NCBI GenBank assembly: GCA_024500155.1
Contig: CM044874.1
Coordinates: forward strand, 45,296,384 to 45,360,383
Length of the DNA stretch: 64,000 nucleotides
Direction: 5' to 3'
Source of the DNA: Chenopodium formosanum
Taxonomy: Eukaryota > Streptophyta > Magnoliopsida > Caryophyllales > Amaranthaceae
In this document: positions 57,539 through 64,000 of the stretch, one piece after another
Layout: every line of letters begins with the position of its first letter
Position numbering within the stretch: position 1 is the first letter of the stretch
Notes under the pieces: model-generated
The model's database searches: none
Told to the model about the DNA's origin: nothing
What the model saw: the letters and a program-made list of their open reading frames with translations, nothing else
Made by a program: the position numbers and the translations under genes

Positions 57539-57787
57539 TTTTTTTGGTAAATAGAAATTTTATTACCAAAGAGAAGATTACAACTTACAAAAAAGCTAAG
57601 TTGCAAACCCAAAACACCACAGAACCCAAACAGGGCCAACCAACCACAAACAAAACAAAACAGGTTCCACATCAAACCTAGCCACCTTCTAGGAAGGGTT
57701 CTAGGAAGAACCAAAACCATCAAATGGACTTAGGTACTTAAGCACCTTCTAGGAAGGGTACTAAGCACAGGGACCAGGACAACAAAA
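57539..57787 (-). other. LINE F 3' tail
   Basis: Minus strand: CCTTCCTAGAAGGTG boxes (57741-57766, 57679-57700), hairpin AACTTAGC...TAAGTTG (57580-57604), GGTAATAAAATTTC, A-tail. Matches LINE E 47880-48106. Confidence 0.8.
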
Positions 57788-60700
57788 TTAAACCAAATAC
57801 AACATACATCTGTCAGAGCTATTACATCTGCAAGCAACAAGAAAAACAATCTCCCTAATTAACTCAGAAACAAATTTATAGCTCCCTGTAAACATCAGAG
57901 CATTTCTCTGCAACCATATATTATAGACAGCCTCAGAGAAACACATCACAATAAGTCTGCTCCTAACATCAGTTTTCCTACAGCACTTTGCAATCCAGTG
58001 CAGCTCATCAGCAAAGTTAGAAATCTGCCTGGAGAAACCCAAGAGTTGCAGCATTGCAGCCCAGATCTCATTTGAATAACTGCACTCAAAGAACAAGTGA
58101 TTCACATTTTCATTTGCACCAGCACAAAAGAAACAGCAAGGGTCACAAGGAATCTGCCAGATTAAAAGCCTGTCTTAAGTGACTAGTCTACCCAGAATAG
58201 CAAGCCAAGTGATGAAAATACTCTTTGGGGAAGCTTGATTGTTGCAAATGATTCTCTTCCAGGGGACTTTAGGGCCCTAAGGCTTAATGATACTGTAAAG
58301 TTTCTTGATTTGCATCTTGCCATTGACATTAACATTATCCCACCCACCAATATCATTCACAATCTCTCTACAATCAAGGATGTTTTTCAAAATCCAAGAA
58401 GCCTTGTTAGGAATAGCAGCAGTCCAAAAAGTCTTGCCTGCAAAGTAATAGATGTGGACCCATTTAACCCAAAGTGTATCAGATTTGTTAGCAAGATCCC
58501 ACAACACCTTAGTAATTGCTGCTTTGTTCCAATCTTCTAAGGAAACTAAATTCCAACCACCACAATATTTGGGAAGGCACATAAAGCTCCAAGCAACAAG
58601 TGCTTTCTTTGTGGGGTTGCCTTTCCCAGTCCATAAGAAGCATCTGAACCTAGAATCCATTTCTTTAATGATTTTCTTTGGAAGAACAAAGATCTGGGCC
58701 TAGTAAGCTTGAACCCCAAATAGAACACTTTTAATTAACTGTAATCTACCAGCATAAGATAAATGCTTAGCAGCCCAAATATCAATCATGCCTGTAATCT
58801 TCTCAATCAAGGGCCTGCATTCAGCAATGGTAAGTTTCTTGGAAGAAAGAGGAACACCAAGGTATCTAAAAGGAAGAGTACCATTAGCCATTCCCAAAAC
58901 ACCCTGAAGCTCACACCTATCTTGATCAGAGACACCCCCAAAATAAGCATCACTTTTATCCAAATTTGCAGCTAAACCAGAAGCACTAGAAAACTTCTGG
59001 AAAGCCTAAAAAAAAAGATTCACAGATCCTAAGTCAGCTCTAGCAAATAGTAAAAGGTCATCTGCAAACATCAAATGAGTAATCCCAAGTCTCTCACACC
59101 TAGGATGAAAATTAAAGTCTGGATTCTTAGTCATATTCTGCAAACATCTAGACAAATATTCCATACACAAAGCAAATAAGAAAGGAGACATAGGATCACC
59201 TTGTCTCAATCCTTTCTTTGCTTGAAAAGGAACTGAAGGGTACCCATTGAACAAGAATGAATAAGAAACAGAAGTTATACAGCCCATAATCCAAGTTATG
59301 ACCTTGTGAGGAAAACCCAACTCACCAAGCATAGTCTCAAGAAACCCCCATTCAGCTGAGTCATAAGCTTTCCTGAGATCAATTTTCAACATACACCTAG
59401 GAGTAACAAATTTGTGAGTGTAACCTTTGATTAACTTAGTAGCAAGCAGAATGTTGTCCCCAATATGTTTGCCAGGAATGAACCCAGCCTGAGCATCATT
59501 AACAACAGAACCCACCACCCTTGCCAATCTAGCAGTTATAACCTTTAAGATCAGTTTATAAATAAGAGTGTAGCAAGCAATAGGCCTGTATTCCTTAACA
59601 TAAGAAGGATTTTGAACCTTTGGAACCAGAGTAAGAGTTGTACAACTCCAAGATTTCTCAAGAATACCAGTGTTAAAGAATTCAGGAACAGCCCTGTAAA
59701 CATCAAATTTCACCTGGTTCCAAGCTTGTTTAAAGAAAACAACATTAAATCCATCAATTCCAGGTGCTTTGTCATCTCCAATATTAGCTAAAGCCTGGTC
59801 AATCTTAGCATGAACAATAGGAGCAGACAGAACATTAATATCATTAGCAGAGAGCTGCTTCCCTGCCCTAACAATAGCAACATCAACAGCTGGCAGAGTA
59901 TCAGCAGCAGATCCTAACAAATCCTGATAGAAACTAAGAATTTCAGCTTGAACCAACTCTGGATCCTTCAGCAAAACATCATCACTATTATAGATATAAT
60001 CAATTCGATTCCTGTTCTGTCTATGCTTAAGCATAGAAAAGAAGTAATGAGTGTTAGAATCTCCAAGCTTGATCCAGTCAACTCTTGACTTTTGCTTTAA
60101 GATACTTTCATAAGTATCCATCCAATATTTCACTTTTTCAATTCCAACAACTTCCTGATTCTGAAGAGAAACATTAGTAAAGTCTGCAGCCAAGTGAGCT
60201 TGAACCTCAGCAAGGTGAGACTTAGCAGCTTCCATTCAGTCAGTAATTTTAGTAAAATGAGCAGTATTTAACTCTGTAAGGCCACACTTAACAGATTTCA
60301 GTTTCTTCCAGACTAGCAACATAGAGTTACCAGAAACATTAACACTCCAATGAGAAGCCACAACTTCCTGGAAATCTTTATGAGAAGCAAGGCAATTCCA
60401 GAATCTAAAGGGTTTGCCCTTGCCAGCAATAGAGTGAACCAAATCCACCAAAATAGGACAGTGATCTGACAAAGAAGGAGAAAGATAGATAGCCTCAGTA
60501 TGACCATAAGCCATCATCCAAGCTTCATTTACCATACCCCTATGAATCCTGGTAGCAATTCTACCTAGCCCATTACCTTTATTATTCCAAGAGTAAAAGA
60601 AACCCTTACTTTAATTTCAACAAGATCCAAGTCATGAACAAAGTCCTGGAAATCCTTAACCTCATAGTCAGTAACTGGATTCCCATTAAGCCTATCTTGA

Positions 60701-61137
60701 GAACACAAGACAGAATTGAAATCACCAATACAAAGCCAAGGCAATTGAATATTACCCAAACCTCTGATACCACTCCAAAGAGGAACTCTATGTTGAATAG
60801 AGTGCAACCCATATACAAAAGTACAAGCAATTTGATGCTGAAAATCCTTAGTAGATATAACAGTATGGACAAACTGCTCAGTAATAGCAATAACATCCAA
60901 AGTAACAACATCTGGTTTCCAGCCAACCCAGATCCTACCCTTGGGAGAGTAAGTATAATTACAAACCCAATCCCAAGCTCTTCCAAATTTCTTTTTCATA
61001 GCTTCAAACTTCTACAACTTAACTTTAGTTTCAAGAATAGCCATAACATCAATAGAGTGATCTCTGAGTAACTGCTTAACATTAGTCACTTTATTGGGAT
61101 CATTAAGACCCCTTATGTTCCAAGATGTAATAATCAT
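57788..61137 (-). pseudogene. LINE F ORF2: endonuclease, reverse transcriptase, zf-RVT
   Basis: ATG at 61135-61137 starts MIITSWNIRGLN, the usual beginning of L1 AP-endonuclease. Endonuclease about 61137-60430 (GDFNSV, LSDHCPI). RT about 59800-59000 (GFNVVFFKQAW, RPIACYTLIYK, AGFIPGKHI, FADDLL). Zinc-binding tail near 58150-58080. Breaks: TAG at 61012-61014, frameshift near 60605, TGA at 60236-60238, and stops near 59006, 58700, 58277 and 58180. The start overlaps the ORF1 stop as ATGA. Confidence 0.9.
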
Positions 61138-62555
61138 GATACTAGAGAGGGATTACCATCACCCCCACTAGGAATTATTCCAGCAATTTCATCTTCTAAT
61201 AGAGTAGAGTAAGCATTGTTAGTTCTAGGCAAATTCTGATGAATTTCAGCAGCATGTGGCCTAGCCCTTTTGCTTACCACTCTCCAATCAGCATCAGAGA
61301 AAGCAGCAAAGGAGGTATGAGCAGGGGTAATAACAGGCTGAGCATCATGTTGGTCCTTTTCTTGAACCTGTTCAGTAACCACAGATGAAGCAGGAACTGG
61401 AGCATGTTGCTTATGAACCCAAACTTTCTCTTGTGGTTTAACTGGCAAAGACACAACCTGTTTAGGTTTAGGCTTAACCTTAGGAGCAGCACAGTCATGC
61501 CCCACTTTATCACACTTCTTACAAAAAGGTGGAGACCATTCAAATAGAACTTTCAATTCAAGTGTTTCACCCATAGGGCTTTGAACATTAACACTAGTAG
61601 GGAGTGGTCTAGTTATATCAACTTCTATAAGCACTCTAGCAAAAGAAACTCTGAGTTGCCTAGTAGTACACTCATCAGCAAATAAGGGTACCCCAATTGT
61701 ACTACCAATTCTGCTTAAAGTTTATGCACCCCAGCAATTCAAAGGCAAATTGGGAAATCTAACCCATAAAGGCACAGTTCTAAGTATCTCAGCTTGAAAA
61801 TTGAACTTATCAGTCCATGGCTTAACAATAGCAGACTTACTATTAAACATATGAGGTCCTGAACTCAGAACAACATTCTTGTCATCACTTGAACACAAAT
61901 TGATTATAAAATAACCATCATCATGCCAAAAAATTTTAGGCTTAGCAAAATTACTCCAGTTTTGGGCAATGAACTTATGAACAACAACAATTGTGGGATA
62001 AAAACCAACAACATAGAAGATAATTACATTGCACCATTTAGAATTACGTGCTACAATCTCCTCTGCTTGGATTTGAGCTACAGCTTTGCCACTCTTCAAA
62101 ATAGGCGCCACAAAGTTCAGAGCAGCACCCTTAGCAGTCAGTTTACCTCGAAACAAACTCGGCCAATTCTCGGAATTCTTGGCTTGATTTGATGATCCAG
62201 GGTGTTCAGGATGACATGTAGACCCAGAAACAACCGGAATCGCATCATTTGGTTGCACACTCGTAACTTCAGGCAATGGAACAGTAACCGGGGAAACCCT
62301 AGGTACCACTTCACTGGATTTCTTCAACTGAGTAGTAGCAAAGGAATCCTCAAGAATCTTCAGTTCAGCCTTAGTAATCCTTCCTCCAGATGGGTGGACT
62401 AGATGAGCTGGTGGAGAAACCAGCTCAGTTTCATCTTCAACCTCAGGGATAATGTTCACATTCAAGTTCTTCAATCAATTGAGATTAGTAGGGGAGAGAG
62501 ATCCAAAAGCAGGAGAGCAGGGGAGTGGAGTAGCTTGTTTCTTCTTCTTAGCCAT
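61134..62555 (-). pseudogene. LINE F ORF1: nucleic-acid-binding protein
   Basis: ATG at 62553-62555 (MAKKKKQATPLP). A DUF4283-like region follows (about 62100-61700, ending FPNLPLNCWGA). The zinc-binding motif PPFCKKCDKVGHDC lies at about 61540-61500, then a hydrophilic tail ending NPSLVS. Stops at 62475-62477 and 61722-61724. Confidence 0.85.
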
Positions 62556-63453
62556 GATAATCAAAGCTAAGTGAGAAAACCTCATATCAGACTACCATGC
62601 AGATCACAGATCACAGATTAGAGCTTTTCTCTCTAGCTTTTCTTTCTCTAGATTAGCTTTTTCCATAGTCTTATTGTTCCCTCTCTCCTTAAAGCATGCT
62701 TGCCAACATTGGTTTTATTCCCTTGATGCCAAGCGTACTGCGACTTGGCAAGATGTCACCGACTGTTTCATGAATCTTTACAAGTGTAACATTCAAACTA
62801 AAACTTCTGAACGTGAACTCTCCATTTTCAAACAGAAAGAGAAAGAAGGCTTCACCGTTTATTTGAACAGGTGGAGGGAAACAACTTCACTCTTGGTAGA
62901 TCCTCCTAAAGAAAGGGAGATGGTCCGCCTCTTTATTCAAAATCTGACTCACAAATATAGGGAACATCTCAAATTTCTTCCACTGAACACTTTTGAAGCT
63001 GTATGCGACATTGACATCAATATTAAGGATGAGCTAATAAAGACTGCTGGTAGTTACAATAATAACACTTGGAAAAACAAGAAGAAGAATGAGAATCCTT
63101 CTTCTTTGTCTTCTAAGCACGAAAATACTACCAACAATATAAGCCAAGTTGATCTCAATGAAGTGTTAGCTCTTGATGCTCCATTGCCTAAGAAGAAAGG
63201 AACTTACACTCCTTTAGGAATGACTTATGATGCATCCTTTGACCGCCTTTACGGTCTAGGCTTGATCACACCTATTAGGCCATTTCAAGAGCCAAAACCT
63301 GAAGAAAGGAGCGCCAAATGGAATCCCAATGCCCATTGCATGTACCATCAAGGAAGGGGCCACACTATGGAGAAATGTTGGAATTTGAAGGACGTCATTC
63401 AAGACTTGGTGGATGCAAACAAACTTCTTGTCCCTCCAGGCGGCAATAAGTAA

Positions 63454-64000
63454 TGAACACAAGGCGCACAGCAAATCCTTCGTGCAAGATTTCATGATTT
63501 ATTTTTTTTCTTTATCATTCATTTCCATTCCCCCATTCATGTCTAGCATAGGTTTTCCATTTTGAATTTTTATATGTTTAATGTGTTTCGTTCACCTTTT
63601 CCATTAATAAAATGAGCAAATTTCCTTTACATCTCGATCATAGCATTTTTCATTCATTCATTCTCACAAAAAAAAATCAATTACCGAACTAAACACAAGG
63701 TACACCAATGTCTTGAGTCACCTTTTCAACCCTGTCATTCCTTGTTAACCATTCAATCACATTCCATTTCTTCATCAACCACTTTGAACCTCGTCTAACG
63801 TTTGGCCTTCATTTTTTCAACCCACATTCACTTAACCCTGGGATTTGAAGATGTGTAATTGTATAACATTCAAAAAGCAAGTAAAAAAAAAAATGCAGCA
63901 AAGCAACAATAAAACAATGTCTAAAGGCAAGTGTTCCAATGTCTTTGATACGAACACGTCTCGAATTGCGTCTTTATCGAGTGCTTTGTACCGTGCCTGA
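63454..64000 (+). other. Element B post-gag noncoding region
   Basis: Parallel to D 51736-52325, including CAAGGTAYACCAATG, CTCGTCTAACG, GTGTTCCAATGTCTTTGATA and GTACCGTGCCTGA. No pol begins here, as in D. Confidence 0.75.

Larger units (their letters stand above)
57539..62674 (-). mobile_element. LINE F: nearly full-length L1-type element
   Basis: Minus-strand insertion between exact 16-bp duplications TGTTCCCTCTCTCCTT (57523-57538 and 62675-62690). A-tail reads as T-run at 57539-57545. Two ORFs, 3'UTR of about 240 bp and a 5'UTR of about 120 bp with TCTAGAGAAAG and CTGTGATCTGTGATCTG repeats. The total of 5.1 kb is short but complete in domain order. Confidence 0.95.
57186..63453 (+). pseudogene. 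gag: Element B gag, split by LINE F
   Basis: Coding parts 57186-57538 and 62691-63453; the frame is kept across the LINE insertion. Start MATKEDIEN at 57186 aligns with the starts in A and D; an upstream in-frame ATG at 57102 is less likely. Gag domain (QHWFYSLDAKRTATW), TPLGMTYDASFDRL and one CX2HX4HX4C knuckle (about 63337-63380). Apart from the insertion no stop is seen, so it is the best-kept gag here. Confidence 0.9.
36730..64000 (+). mobile_element. Element B: gypsy retrotransposon hosting nested insertions; 3' end outside window
   Basis: 5' LTR 36730-38807, PBS at 38811, leader 38808-39741 and 56681-57185, gag 57186-57538 plus 62691-63453, then a 3' noncoding region matching that of D. 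Interrupted by C (39742-56675) and LINE F (57539-62674). No pol is seen in the window, and the sequence after gag is like gag-only D, so B is probably also gag-only. The left 5 bp (AGGAG, 36725-36729) should be repeated after its far LTR. Confidence 0.85.

Overview
The window is plant nuclear DNA, almost certainly from a eudicot. It contains one intact host-type gene, an intronless CRINKLY4-related receptor-like (pseudo)kinase at 31256-33538. Nearly everything else is transposable elements, many nested: Ty3/gypsy LTR retrotransposons, two plant L1-type LINEs, two FAR1/MULE-type DNA transposons (one with an OTU-like cysteine-protease domain) and several MITE-like inverted-repeat elements. I cannot name the species. 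Element names A-F below are mine.

Layout. 1-18001 is the 3' part of a decayed Tat-lineage Ty3/gypsy element (A). It has gag, protease, RT with two RNase H domains, integrase, two antisense spliced extra genes (a 2-exon ORF and a 6-exon plant-mobile-domain ORF), a 3'UTR tandem-repeat zone and the 3' LTR. The antisense mobile-domain gene is broken by a DNA-transposon-like insertion that carries a tRNA-type SINE head. 18002-19760 is the 3' end of an older gypsy element, again with an antisense ORF followed by an LTR. 19770-23438 is AT-rich and holds MITE-like repeats. 23439-27845 is a decayed MULE (MULE1) with long terminal inverted repeats, a transposase and an OTU-like domain. 28620-30673 holds three further inverted-repeat elements, one 1.4 kb long with ~170 bp TIRs and an 8-bp target duplication. 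31256-33538 is the kinase gene. 34381-36729 is a second MULE (MULE2), cut by the next element.

36730-64000 is one stack of insertions. MULE2 was hit by gypsy element B (LTR 36730-38807, internal region running off the window). B was hit by element C (39742-56675), which has an Athila-type primer-binding site, a short gag and an inverted 3' segment. C was hit by D (45435-56286), a gag-only element of the same superfamily as A. The 5' LTR of D was hit by a truncated LINE, E (46801-48106). Separately, the gag of B was hit by a nearly full-length LINE, F (57539-62674). Target-site duplications and restored reading frames support the D, E and F joins.

Themes worth following. (1) Each element family carries dense clusters of its own short GC-rich palindrome (TGGCGCCA in A/D, ACCGTGACACGGT in B, GTGACACGTGTCAC in the 19-kb remnant). 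The clusters sit at equivalent places, mainly just upstream of TATA boxes, and in A also upstream of both antisense genes. (2) Element C carries two polypurine modules, each next to an 8-bp stem / AGGA loop hairpin with unrelated stem sequence, which looks like structural covariation. (3) The two LINEs share a hairpin-bearing 3' tail.

All retroelement and transposase reading frames are damaged by stops or frameshifts. They are described as they stand and no repaired product is given.
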